DNA of 53,046 nucleotides from Cylindrobasidium torrendii FP15055 ss-10 (lineage: Eukaryota; Basidiomycota; Agaricomycetes; Agaricales; Physalacriaceae). The stretch is taken from contig KN880597.1 of the NCBI GenBank assembly GCA_000934385.1, positions 1 to 53,046 of the forward strand. The letters run 5' to 3'. Below the pieces are notes generated by a model. It did no database searches. It was given only the letters and a program-made list of their open reading frames with translations, and was not told the origin of the DNA. Of the stretch, positions 35,311 through 45,533 are shown one piece after another. Position 1 is the stretch's first letter. Every line of letters starts with the position of its first letter. Position numbers and translations under genes: made by a program.

Positions 35311-35331
35311 GGTCCACCGTATAATGTTGTG

Positions 35332-35815
35332 TTATAGTCTTGCGATAGCAGCGAAAGTAGCTTCTTCATCTTGTAGAGCATCAGGCAGTACATATACTAG
35401 CCAGTCGTTCCGGTCAGCGGAAACGGGCTGATGGAGGCATAACATCCGTACGGCATGAGTGATTGCATAGATTCTGGCCGCAAAGACCAGGTGATGGGCG
35501 CAACCACGCCGACTCGCGATCCTTTCTCGGCGATGACTTTCAATTGTCACACCTAAGTACTTGTGTGAGTGTCAGCTGCAAGTTAACCTCGCGAAATGGA
35601 CTGACCAAGAGGGGAGAGCGGGGAGAGCAATCTAAGCCACCGCAGACGATATACGCCGACGTAAGAGGAGGGAGACATGTTTTGCGCTTGCCGGAGGAAG
35701 TAAACATGAACAACGGCCTCAATAACGTGAATTGGCCGCTGTTCGTACGCGCTTCTCCGACATCTGGACAATGGAGCACAAAGGACTCGGAGGAATTGAG
35801 CTCGAATAGAGCCAT
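35332..35815 (-). CDS. Small hypothetical protein directly upstream of the FSH-type gene
   Basis: Two exons (35602-35815 and 35332-35552) separated by a 49-base GT-AG intron encode 144 residues. It starts MALFELNSSESFVLHCPDVG, continues GKRKTCLPPLTSAYIVCGG and ends with a helical, His/Arg-rich part (RRGCAHHLVFAARIYAITHA, VYVLPDALQDEEATFAAIAR). No family recognised. Its stop codon lies only 21 bases before the ATG of the FSH-type gene on the same strand, so the two must share or overlap transcription signals. It may instead be leader sequence of a longer FSH transcript. The open frame and clean splice favour a real gene, but the evidence is moderate. Confidence 0.5.
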
Positions 35816-36456
35816 GCGGAAATAACCGCGAGCCTAGGTTGGACGGAGCGGTTGAACTTGGTGAACATTGGCGTTCAATGTGATGGTGTAAGGCTAAGCG
35901 AGCCACGCGATCGAGATCACAGTGCGCGTGTGCCATTCATACAGATTCTGCCAGTTGGAAACTGACAATGGACCTTCACCCGCTAGGAAATAAGTCAAGG
36001 ATATCATTACAGGTCAGAGCTACTTACTCTAGTATATATGTGTATGGACGCAAGATTGACTCATCCGTCCACATATGTAGTATCCCGAGGGGGTTGGGGC
36101 ACAATCACTCATTCACCCTCCCACATCGACTGTTGGGCTCCTCCTTCTCTTCCTCGTCCTAAACATGAATGAATGGATAAATTCTTCTCTGAGGTTGCTT
36201 CAGAGAACTGTTCAATCACTGAGGAGCGTCGGTGATAACCCACATTCACATTCACATTTCCGTCTTCGTCTTCGCGTTACCTTCCGCCTGTGGGTGTCGC
36301 TGGGAACGCCTTCTCCCAACTGAGGTCAGAATGGCCAAGCGGGAGAAGCGGGGAAATGAAGGAGTTAGACTACTAGAGGGCATCAAGGCGAAGCGTGGAA
36401 TATGCGATGAGCAGTGTTTTGTGAAGATAGAGGCAGCCATATGCAACCAGCTATAA
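35816..36456. other. Intergenic, no gene seen
   Basis: About 640 bases upstream of the tRNA-Ala gene. Short open frames overlap on both strands with no coherent model. Confidence 0.5.
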
Positions 36457-36528
36457 GGGCGTTTAGCTCAGTGGTAGAGCGCTCGCTTTGCATGCGAGAG
36501 GCCCAGGGTTCAATCCCCTGAACGTCCA
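36457..36528 (+). tRNA. tRNA-Ala (anticodon TGC)
   Basis: A 72-base intronless tRNA. The acceptor stem GGGCGTT pairs with AACGTCC and contains the G3-U70 wobble that marks alanine tRNAs. The A box (TAGCTCAGTGGTAGAGC) and B box (GGTTCAATCCC) are present. The anticodon stem CTCGC/GCGAG encloses loop TTTGCAT, giving anticodon TGC. A T5 terminator follows about 25 bases downstream. Confidence 0.95.
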
Positions 36529-37832
36529 TAATATCTAAGTGTCCGTTCTTCTTTTTATTTGTGTTGGGGTTGCCCCACGGCAGCCCCTTGAACTTGGTGG
36601 TGTTGCCTTTTCCCCTGAGCGGCGGACCTATGCTTGGGGTGTACAGTAGGGTGGCGGACCTATGCTCCTCGGGGGGTACAGTACCGGTACCGTACCTAGT
36701 ATGCCCAATTTAGGGGAGGATGTACTGTACCGTACTGTACTATACCTATGCCTGAGGTTCATCTTCCTCGTCTCAAAGACCAATACTAGCGCGGCGTGAG
36801 TGTGCGAAGGGGGCGCGACGCTATCTGCGCGGTTTGCCATTGATCGAGCTCGAGTTGAACTCGAGTGCACTCGAGTGGGCAGTGCCGCTCAGCTCAGCGC
36901 GAACTCAGCTCGCGCCAACACGGACCCTTGTCAGCAGTGCATGATAAGTTATAATTGATAACTAATTGCCACATGGTGGCGGATAGGGTGGGCCCACTGG
37001 CATGCTCCTCAGTGAGAGCACTGTAAAGTGAATGCCTGGGGGATACGGCCCTGCGACCGTCCATGGCTTATATAGCATACCGACCATGGCTCATATGGCA
37101 TGCCGACGCGGCAACGAGGCTAAACATGGCCTCCGATGATCTCAAGTTGAGATTCGTTGGCCCAAATCCACCGTTGGCCGTCCGGAGAGCCATTGACATA
37201 TCCTGAAGCGTTGGAGTGCGCGAGGGAAAATGTCTTCTGTTGTGTAGATGGTACTTCTTCGAGCTTGTTTGTCAGCCAATTTAAGTTACATTGAGTGAGA
37301 CGTCAGTGCATAACGAAGAAGGCTCGCCGTCACCCAGAAATCCCAGAGCAATGAGTTCGTGGTCAATAATTCCTGGATGGGATGGGAATTTAGATTCCCC
37401 AATTTTATCTTACTCCAAGCTACGACTAATTCTTCTCAATCTTTAGCTTGTAGGACCGTATCTTCGACGCCCCGCGATGACGGCCCAGCCTGAATTCGGG
37501 GTGACGGTTGACGGAGTAAGAGCAAGCGACTGGCCCCCTGGGAATACGGAATACTATCGATGGCTGGCACTACTAGTGCACCGCCCGACATTACTGTAAG
37601 TAGTTCATCATCGTGTCAAGCACCAAAAATTGAGGAACTAGGAATAGAAGCAAATAGCGGTTTCAGAGATGATTGAGCGTCTATAACGGATGTTTCCCAA
37701 CCAACCAATACCAATCTGATTGCCCTAGGCCCATCTGTATTTCAAGTGTCTTCAACTTTCTTCAATGTACTCCAGCAGAATACCTGCATCCACGTGCACT
37801 GGGTATGTTGGCGTACAAGGGCGTAAGTACAG
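36529..37832. other. Intergenic region rich in short repeats
   Basis: No protein gene is seen. A tandem pair GGCGGACCTATGCT occurs at about 36621 and 36653, each followed by a GGGG..GTACAGTA block. A GTAC-rich palindromic cluster lies near 36680-36750. Three CTCGAG sites lie in about 36845-36880. A 23-base tandem pair begins CCATGGCT at 37061 and 37084, differing by three transitions. Confidence 0.55.
37061..37106 (+). repeat. 23-base tandem duplication
   Basis: Copies at 37061-37083 and 37084-37106 both begin CCATGGCT and end CCGA. They differ at three positions, all transitions. Confidence 0.7.
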
Positions 37833-37904
37833 TCCGGTATGGTGTAACGGCTAACATTACCGCCTTTCACGCGGTAGCTCGGGGTTCGATTCCCCGTTCC
37901 GGAA
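37833..37904 (+). tRNA. tRNA-Glu (anticodon TTC)
   Basis: A 72-base intronless tRNA. The acceptor stem TCCGGTA pairs with TTCCGGA, leaving one T-T mismatch at 6-67; the discriminator is A. The A box region (TGGTGTAACGGCTAACA) and B box (GGTTCGATTCC) are typical of eukaryotic tRNA-Glu. Anticodon stem ACCGC/GCGGT and loop CTTTCAC give anticodon TTC. A T6 terminator follows. Confidence 0.93.
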
Positions 37905-38082
37905 TTCATTTGCGAACTTTTTTGTGGATAGAATGTCGGTGTAAGTATTTTGTATCTGTCGCTTACTTACTCTCGCATACCCAATGCAAACATGGACCGA
38001 TACACCTTGGATACACCACACCAACCAACAGATGCATCCTGAAGCCCTGATGACAAGCTATACGATAAAATGTCGGGTTGCA

Positions 38083-38154
38083 GGGCGTTTAGCTCAGTGG
38101 TAGAGCGCCCGCTTCGCATGCGGGAGGTCCGGGTTTCGATCACCCGAGTGTCCA
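38083..38154 (+). tRNA. tRNA-Ala (anticodon CGC), copy 1
   Basis: A 72-base intronless tRNA. Anticodon stem CCCGC/GCGGG and loop TTCGCAT give anticodon CGC. The G3-U70 alanine identity pair is present. Acceptor pairs 5-68 and 6-67 are also G-U wobbles. T-arm CGGGT/ACCCG with loop TTCGATC is intact. T5 terminator downstream. Identical over all 72 bases to the copy at 45046-45117. Confidence 0.92.
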
Positions 38155-38274
38155 TGCACATGAACCTGCAATTTGGATGTCTTTTTCAATTTGGTTAATC
38201 ATTACAGTGGGCAAGTGACGCGTGATCGTTAAGTCACAGCCACTGGCGTGTCTTGCCTTTTGACTAGCACGACG

Positions 38275-39306
38275 ATGTACAACTCTCAACATGGACACGG
38301 GTTTAGCGTGGCTGGGATGCCAACGCCCTCTTCTTCCACATTCGGGTCCTCCACGCTCGGATCCTCGACGTCCAACGTGACCAGCGGGGGGCCTTCTTCC
38401 TCTTTTCTGGGAACGTCGACTACTGGGCATGGACACGGCGCGTTCAACCCTGGCGTGTCTGCGTCTTCTGGCGGCCCAGCGTCATCGTATAAAAGCGGAT
38501 ACCTTCTTAGCGCGTCGTCGTCGTCGCCCGACGCGTTCCTGTTCGAAAGCAGCACCGCGCCACCCGGGGAGCGCACCCTCGGTGGAGGGTCCAGGGTCGG
38601 AGGGGGCGTGCTGTCATTTAGCCGTTTGAGAGGAGGAGGCGGCGGCCAGATGGAAGACAGCATGTTTGGTGGAAGACCGGATGGGCAGGGCGTAGAAGAC
38701 GAGGACGGCCCACCAAGAGAGAGCGTGGTGGATATCCCTGGGATGCGAGCTCTCCCTTCCTCCTCCTCCTTCTCCCCGTCAAAATCATCATTCAGACTTC
38801 CCTCTGCCCCAGAAGGAGAATACACGTACGTGATGGTGTATGGATACCCGGCCGACGCGTACGCCCAGGCTGTGAGCTTCTTCAAAGGCATCGCCGAGCA
38901 CCCCGAGGACGATGTCGTGGTCGAACAGCCAGGCGCACTTCGCAATGCCGTCCGTATCGGGTATCGAGATCCAGCAGACGCCGTCCGAGCCTTGCGCAGA
39001 GACGGCACAATCGTCGGTGGCGAGTGGATGGTTGGCGTCAAGAGCGCGGGTACCGGCGCAGGCGCAGGCGCATCAGCCCAAGACGGGCATGGTATGCAAG
39101 TCGACGCGCCCAGTATTGGAACACCCATCAAATTAGTTTCTCAGAGGAGTGTGCGTGTGCAGTGTCATGTCCGTACTTTCCATGCTCACATCTTTCTCCA
39201 GGTCTTCAAGACGGCGGGCCCAGCAACGCCTACACCTGCAGACCCAGTCCCTTCGCCCACAAAAGGCGTCGTAGGACAAATGACGGATTTGATTTTCGGC
39301 TGGTAG
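38275..39306 (+). CDS. NUP53: Nucleoporin Nup53/Nup35 (MPPN RRM domain)
   Basis: This is a nuclear pore scaffold and membrane-anchoring nucleoporin of the Nup35/Nup53/Nup59 family. Two exons (38275-39150, 39202-39306) encode 326 residues. The N-terminal 190 residues are Ser/Gly-rich with scattered FG-like and phosphosite-rich stretches. An MPPN-type RRM follows, starting YTYVMVYGYPADAYAQAVSF and including NAVRIGYRDPADAVRALRRD and GEWMVGVKSA. The protein ends with GVVGQMTDLIFGW, the amphipathic helix ending in FGW that inserts Nup53 family members into the nuclear membrane. Length and order match fungal Nup53 proteins. The tRNA-Ala gene ends 120 bases upstream of the ATG. Confidence 0.88.
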   Translation: MYNSQHGHGFSVAGMPTPSSSTFGSSTLGSSTSNVTSGGPSSSFLGTSTTGHGHGAFNPGVSASSGGPASSYKSGYLLSASSSSPDAFLFESSTAPPGERTLGGGSRVGGGVLSFSRLRGGGGGQMEDSMFGGRPDGQGVEDEDGPPRESVVDIPGMRALPSSSSFSPSKSSFRLPSAPEGEYTYVMVYGYPADAYAQAVSFFKGIAEHPEDDVVVEQPGALRNAVRIGYRDPADAVRALRRDGTIVGGEWMVGVKSAGTGAGAGASAQDGHGMQVDAPSIGTPIKLVSQRSVRVQCHVRTFHAHIFLQVFKTAGPATPTPADPVPSPTKGVVGQMTDLIFGW

Positions 39307-40188
39307 AAATTCCGTATGTGTATGTCTTGACAATCGACGTGTTGTCCTTGTGCTCTTCCATTCCTACCCGAAAATGTGTCCCTTCCATCTACATGTCCGA
39401 ATTGAAATCCGCGCCTGCTTCTTGTCCTCAAGCAAGCTTTGCGTGCCAAGTGCGTCCATCCCATCATCTCTTTGCCGTTCCAAAATATATACCAACGAAC
39501 ATGCGTATGCGCATTAAGTCTCAGAGGGCTGGGTGTTGGGGAGCGCAAAGATCTATTATCCCATTCTCCATGCAAGTACCTCCGTTATGTACATCGTTCT
39601 CAGCCGTTTGACTTATCCCTTTCCCGGTCCGCATTTTCTCTTTTGTCCCCTTGAGTATGATGAATTCAGTCAGCACTCTGCAGAGTCTGACTTTACTTGG
39701 TTTATCGTACCTCCTGGCACACAGGCTCAGGTTGAACTTGAAGCTTGAAGCTTGAAGACCCGCGCACCCTACTTCCCGTCCTTGCGCACTCGACATCTTA
39801 TGATAGCAATCGATGAGTAGAGTAGGGAAAGCACTCAAATGGAGGCATACCATCAGAAAGCGATGAAGGCATAACAAGGGATGGGTCGGGAATATGCAAA
39901 TATGTAGGAGTACCTGATAAAGTACGTATAGGTGCAGAGGGAATACAAGTATGGGCATAGGCATGGATGTAGAAAAATAAATAAAGAGCTCCTCTTCATA
40001 GAGCACAACAGAGGCCAGGACAATTGGCTCATCACGCCGAACAAGTCTCAAAACCATCCCAGACTAGATCGACCACAAAAGCGGCCAGTACCGTCTCCGT
40101 CATGCATCCCACAGATACTGGCTGACTTCAAAAGCACACATCACACACGAATACACACATTGTTATGAATTCCGTCAATACGCACGCT
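39307..40188. other. Convergent intergenic region
   Basis: About 880 bases between the 3' ends of the Nup53 gene (+) and the glucosidase II gene (-). No gene is seen. A short GCTTGAA tandem duplication occurs near 39740-39755. Confidence 0.5.
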
Positions 40189-43100
40189 CTACGCATCAGC
40201 CACAATGATACTCCAATCATCCACAATAAGCGCCTTCGGGTCCTTGACCGTCAACACACCCTCACCCTTGCCCTGCCCGGCATGGAACTCCCACACTAGA
40301 TCCCTCTCCTGAATCTCGACACTCCCAGCCTTGAACACTTTGCCCACAATCTTCACACTGACCGGCTTCGTATCCAGTCCCACAAACACAATCTTCTCCA
40401 CCCTCACCCCAGCATCCCTCAGCGATCTCTCATACGCTCCCCCACGCTTAGTACGTCCCAGCGCCTTGCTGGTGAGCATAACACCCTTGTTCCACCCATG
40501 CTGCTTCGCAGTGAACGACCGCCAGACATATTCACCCGCTTCGTAATCATAGTCCTCCCCATTATCCAGATACAACTCGCCCGTCGCCGAGAATTGGTCC
40601 TTGGCCAGCGCGACAGTCAACGTGAACGGATCGTACGCCATCAGAGGCGCAGAACGACGGGGGCGCTCACGCGTAGGGATTACAGAGCCTCCGCGCATGA
40701 ATACAGGGAACGTGTCCAGCTCGACGGGATAATCGACAGTCTTGCCTTCCGCGGAGCCATAGAACGGCGCGTAGCTAAAGTAGTCGTAGTAGACCTGGTC
40801 TTCGGGCAGATACACCGTCGTTGCCTGTACACCCTTCTCCGTGACCGGCTTGATGAGCAGACTGGAGCCAAGGAAGAATTGGTCGTCGATGGCGAACCCT
40901 GCCTTGTCCTTTGGGAAGACGACATAGTGTGGCCTGCAGAGGATTAGCAACTGATTGAATAGAAGGACGACCAAGTACCTCAGGATGGGCATACCAGTCC
41001 GGTGCGCCTCATAGAACGCAGTGTACCACACAGGCAAGAGGGTATACCGCAGGCGAAGGATATCCTTCAGCATTGTCTTGTACGGCTCATCCAAAAGATA
41101 TGGCTCCCGCCTCTTTGTATCGATATGCGCATGCGCCCGGAAGAACGGGTTGAAAGCACCAAGCTGGTACCACCGCACCAGCATCTCAGGTTCCGGGTTA
41201 CCAAAGAATCCACCGACATCAGCTGTAAGGCATAGTCAGAGGCGAAGCAAACTTGAGAAGGGAGAACGACTCACATCCAGCAAATGTCATTCCAGCAATA
41301 CCATTCGAGAGCACCATTTTCAGACCGACGGCCATGTGTTCCCAGGTGCCCAGGTTATCGCCAGTCCACATCGCACCGAAGCGCTGCGAGCCAGCATAGA
41401 AAGAGCGCGTCAAGACGAACGGGCGCTTGAATGGCGTCGTACGCTCCTTGACCGCTTCGTAGGTTGCATTGTGCTAGGATCAGGTTAGCTACCGTGCAAT
41501 GCAAAGAGAACACCAAACGTACAAAGAGAACACCGTTTAGGTTGTGAATATCGCGATGCTCCCAACCACCGTGATGGATCATGTCTTTGGGCATCGATAC
41601 CTCCGGACCGTTGAAGATGGCTGGCTGGGACGCAGCATTAGGCGGACCATACATAAGTGAGCAAGCATGGAACGCACCTCATTCATGTCATTCCAGATGT
41701 GCACGGCCTCTGTACTCTTCGTCCACGCAAATCCGCCATCCTCACTGCTAAACTTGAAGAGGCCCTTCCACCAGTTAAACGCAGCAGGGTTGAACATGTC
41801 GACCCAGGAGCTACTGCCCGTCCAGCACCACCCTTCGTACTCCTTGCCATCCTTTTGCTTGACCAGCAGCTCCTTCTCCGACGCTTCCTTGTAAACCGGA
41901 TAGTTCTGTGCGCGCTTGAGATGCGGATCGATGATGACCACCATATGGCGGCCAGCAGCAGCGACGTCGTTTGTCATTTCGACGGGGTCAGGGAAGACCT
42001 TCTCATCCCAGATGAAGTACTTGTGCTCCTCTGCATACTCGATATCGAGCCAAAAGACATCGACGGGCATGTCCTCCTCATCAAAGCGCCTTTGGACAGA
42101 CCGGACATCGTCCGAGCTGACATAGTTCCAGCGGCATTGGTGGTAGCCCAAGCTCCATTGGGGAGGCATAGACGCAGTGCCCGTGAGACGCGTATATCGC
42201 GCAAAGATGTCGGCTGGCGTCGGTCCAGGGATGAGGAAAATATCGAGGATGCCAGACTCGGAGATCCAATGGGTGCTCGTCGACTCGGCCGTCGGGTGGT
42301 CGATGTCGATCCATGTCTCGGACGCCACGACGTCGAAAACGGCCACGGTAGAGTCCACCGAGTGTGCTTGCAGTAATGGGATAGAGCCGTAGAGGGATAC
42401 CGGCGAAGAGGATAGATATTCAAAGACGTCAGCGTTGTGGAGGCGGAATGGGTCTGTGAAGCCAGGATCCTCTCCAGTCGTGGTGGGAAGGGAGAGATTG
42501 GTCGCATGTTGGGGGATGCCATACACGGTGTCATGGTTGGGGAACGCAATGTCGATGGAAAGTGATTCCGGACCTAATAAGTTTAAGGAATAGTCCAGCA
42601 AGTGGCAGTGTGAACGCACCTTTTGGCTTGGTATCCGTCCAAGAGTTAAACTTTTCCTCCCACAAAGCATCTTCTTCGATGCCCTCGAACCACGCGCGCG
42701 GGTTCTCAGCAGCGACGACGGTTTGCGCCTCTTCTCCTTCGTCCAGTTGGACAGCAGGTGTCTTTTCGCGGAAATGCTCCATGTGAAGTAGACCACGTCC
42801 GTTAAGAACGATTTCTTCCTTGCCGTTGCGAAGCATCGTCACAGTAAGCGGCTGGTAGGTGACCACGATACTGAGGTCGCCGTATGTAGCCTTGAGATCG
42901 TTCTTCCCCGTTGTCCACGTTATGTCCTGGCTCACTTTAGGCTCCTCGACGAGCGCCCATGCCGCCGCCTCGTTGTACCTCTTCTTCAGGCCGTCCTTCT
43001 CATCCATGAGAACTCGGACAACGCCATCCTCCTGCACTCGTAGCTCCAGCTCGAAGTTGATATCAGGATACAATTCGGATTTGACAGCAGCTTTCGCAGA

Positions 43101-43313
43101 TGCTTGATTTGAGGAGACCTCTACGGAGTCGGGCAGGACGGAATATGGCGATTTCCAGGCCGTCCCGGCCTCTTTAGCACGCGCAGACAAGGCGCGTCCG
43201 CGTCGACAGAATCCTGATTTATCGCATGTTTTGAAGTCGTTCGCCTTGAAGGCGTCGGTGCCAGTCGTGAGGAACGTGAGGAATAGAGCCCCGAAGAGCC
43301 CGACGCCGCGCAT
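40189..43313 (-). CDS. gls2: Glucosidase II catalytic (alpha) subunit, GH31
   Basis: In the endoplasmic reticulum this enzyme trims the two inner alpha-1,3-linked glucoses from N-glycans (Glc2Man9 and Glc1Man9), governing calnexin-cycle folding. Six exons with introns at 42574-42619, 41625-41677, 41474-41522, 41223-41274 and 40934-40978 give 2880 bases, 959 residues, the usual length. It starts MRGVGLFGALFLTFLTTGTD, a signal peptide, followed by FKTCDKSGFCRRGRAL, typical of GII alpha. GH31 motifs are intact: DVFWLDIEYAEEHKYFIWD, the nucleophile Asp in HIWNDMNE, GGWEHRDIHNLNG, the acid/base Asp in FGAMWTGDNLGTWEHM, and NPFFRAHAHIDTKRREPYLL. The frame stays open 93 bases upstream of the chosen ATG, but the signal peptide fixes the start. 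There is no HDEL: the beta subunit normally retains it. Confidence 0.93.
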
Positions 43314-43918
43314 ATTGGGCGTCGGTGGTCGTGGAAGCAAGTAGAGAACTTGTAGGGAGCCCCCGATCAGCGACACGTCCGTGTTGTGGGCCAAACAATG
43401 CGTCATACTTCAAGATCGCTTCGAAGGGATGAAGTACTCACTGTGACTTGTTATTCCACGCTGGGTTTGCAAGGTATGTAGAAAGTAGTAAAGCGTAAGC
43501 TATTTTCTTTGTTCTGTTCTCAGATCAATTAATCGTTGCAATGTGACATCGGGTAGCTCAAGTTTGGCCAACCTGACCGAACCTCTGGACCCTCTAGCGA
43601 TATTCTACAAGCGTCAATTTGTGGACTTCGACCATTGGACTTTAACCATTTTCAGCAATTGTCACAGGGCCTATGTTTTTCTCTGACCTTATTTCGGACA
43701 GTAACAACGACCGTGCGCACCTATTTAATGATAACATGGCCGCGCGCCGACGCGCGAAAGCCATTGTTAACGTCACGTGACGCGCTGCATACCATGGCCC
43801 ATCTGGCCCAAGTCTGAATATGCCACCCTGACAAAAACATATACTTTTTTATAATGTTTTATTGTTGCTCGCTTCTTGCCTCCTCCCTACATCTCCAACC
43901 ATATCTTCCTTTGCCAGC
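43314..43918. promoter_or_regulatory. Divergent promoter of glucosidase II and unknown gene A
   Basis: A 605-base shared upstream region. A palindromic AACGTCACGTGACGCG at about 43769-43784 joins a CRE-like half (TGACG) to an E-box (CACGTG). It lies about 140 bases before the plus-strand ATG and 460 from the glucosidase ATG. bZIP or bHLH binding is inferred. No gene is seen. Confidence 0.45.
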
Positions 43919-44953
43919 ATGCTACCTGCGAGTTCCTGCACGCCGCCTCTGGCCTCACCAAAAGTCACCAAGCCGCTTCGAATGGAGTCCCCATTGAACG
44001 AGTTATTTTCTAAAAAGAACTGTATAACCACCGCTGTCGACTGGGAGCATCTGTCGAACTGGTGTGCGCAGTACCTTGTGGCCACTCTTGTGGGCATCGA
44101 TGTCTGCGACCAGACGTGAGTAGTCTCTCGTCTTCATGCTGTTTTAAAGCTAGTGGCTTATGCATATGATCCTCCTCGCACAGATTTTTGGTAGAGACAA
44201 CGAATGTCAACTACGCGTGGATTGTGGCGACAACGCAGGAGCTCGTGAACCACCAGCATCAGACGGCGTTTGCGTTGGTGCATCTGCTGCGCTATGTAAA
44301 TGTGGTTGCGGCGGAGGGGTATGGTATACCAGAAGACGAGCTGTTGGAGTCGGAGATAAGCGAGGTGGTTACTGACACTTGCACCCTGTTAAAGCAGCTG
44401 TACATTCTGGCGCATGATGCCCTGGAGGACGAGGTGGAGGATTATGACAATGAAGATCGAATGGCCCTACAAACAAAGTGTGTCTTGCTTTTAACAGTTC
44501 TATTGTCTGCTTTCGTCGTACGTAATACTTACTGGTGTCGTTTTCAGGCTGGATTTGACAGGATTTGATAATGTCGAGGATTACACCGATGCTCTTGATG
44601 CGGTCGTTCAAGGAATCTTCCGGGGACAACGACCGACGAAGATGTCGGACAAGGACTGGCGGTTGTACTCTGCCCACCTCAAGGAGTATGTTTCTCCTCA
44701 GGCTTCTTCGCCACTCATTGTACGCGCCTTCCCGGAAATGTCTGATGTAGAGTCGCGGTTGGGTTATGTGCGCTTTATAGACTTGCCGTGTGACTGGTTG
44801 GAGATGTATAAGCCAGTAGATGGTGCGGGCTTGTTGGACGAGTGGGAATCAGGGAAATGGATGATGTCGACGGCACCGGAAAGAATCATACAGCCTCGAC
44901 CGCAGTACAAAATTAACATTGTGCTACTAGAAAGGCAGTCTTTGACCTGGTGA
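43919..44953 (+). CDS. Unknown protein A, paralogue of the protein at 50095-51136
   Basis: Three exons (43919-44115, 44184-44477, 44548-44953; 897 bases) encode 298 residues. The most conserved stretch reads HQTAFALVHLLRYVNVVAAE, then LLKQLYILAHDALEDEVEDY, NEDRMALQTK and the splice site. The protein at 50095-51136 has the equivalent QTPFTLIHLLYFLTHIASRG, ILFVLACEAMEEELGVEPMD and RMSLVTK at the same exon border. Helix-rich, with no signal peptide or membrane span. The pattern of amphipathic helices around HLLRYV is reminiscent of cyclin folds, but no cyclin-box residues are certain. The C-terminus (LPCDWLEMYKPVDG, ERIIQPRPQYKINIVLLERQ) differs from the paralogue. It is divergent from the glucosidase gene. 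Function unknown. Confidence 0.7.
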
Positions 44954-45045
44954 TACAAATATTTAGAGTTATATAGTTTCAAGTTCTTGACGAAGTCGAA
45001 TGGGGCAAGCAGACCGAACAATTTTTGGAATTTCGATCACCAGCA

Positions 45046-45117
45046 GGGCGTTTAGCTCAGTGGTAGAGCGCCCGCTTCGCATGCGGGAGGTCCGGGTTTC
45101 GATCACCCGAGTGTCCA
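45046..45117 (+). tRNA. tRNA-Ala (anticodon CGC), copy 2
   Basis: Identical over 72 bases to the tRNA at 38083-38154: anticodon CGC, G3-U70 pair, T-arm CGGGT/ACCCG. Flanking sequence is unrelated apart from the three bases before the gene. A T5 run follows about 30 bases downstream. Confidence 0.92.
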
Positions 45118-45533
45118 AGAAGTCTAACAACGTTGGGAGAGATTGTTTTTGAGCAAAGTTTTGTACCACTTTTGACAGGCTCGGCTTATAGGTATCATGA
45201 ATGTAGCAGACAATGCTATTGCAAATCATATTTTCATTGACTGCTGGATCAAACGCAATGTCGGAGTGCTTCAACACATCGCAATTCTATGAAGGCTGGC
45301 GAGCATTTTGTCCAGGAACCGCCTTTGTTAGAGATGAACAAAGTCGTTTCAAGTCTTCGACGCGACTTGATATGATCGGGCGGATCCGAGATCGCGTCAA
45401 TCACAACACGTGCATGATTGTCACGAATTTTTTGCCCTTTGTCTCTTGCGCCCATCCACACCTATAAAATAACGCAGATTGCACGGTGGGCATTTACGCT
45501 CCGCTTGTCTTAACCTGTCCAACATTTGCAAAG

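Noticed and set aside
36600..37110. CRISPR-like array
   Set aside because: The repeats are few, unequally spaced and imperfect, and the genome is eukaryotic.
38286..39131. A 281-codon minus-strand open frame
   Set aside because: It is the antisense shadow of the Nup53 gene, whose RRM and terminal helix are clearly real.
41657..42376. A 239-codon plus-strand open frame
   Set aside because: It is antisense to the GH31 catalytic domain of glucosidase II.
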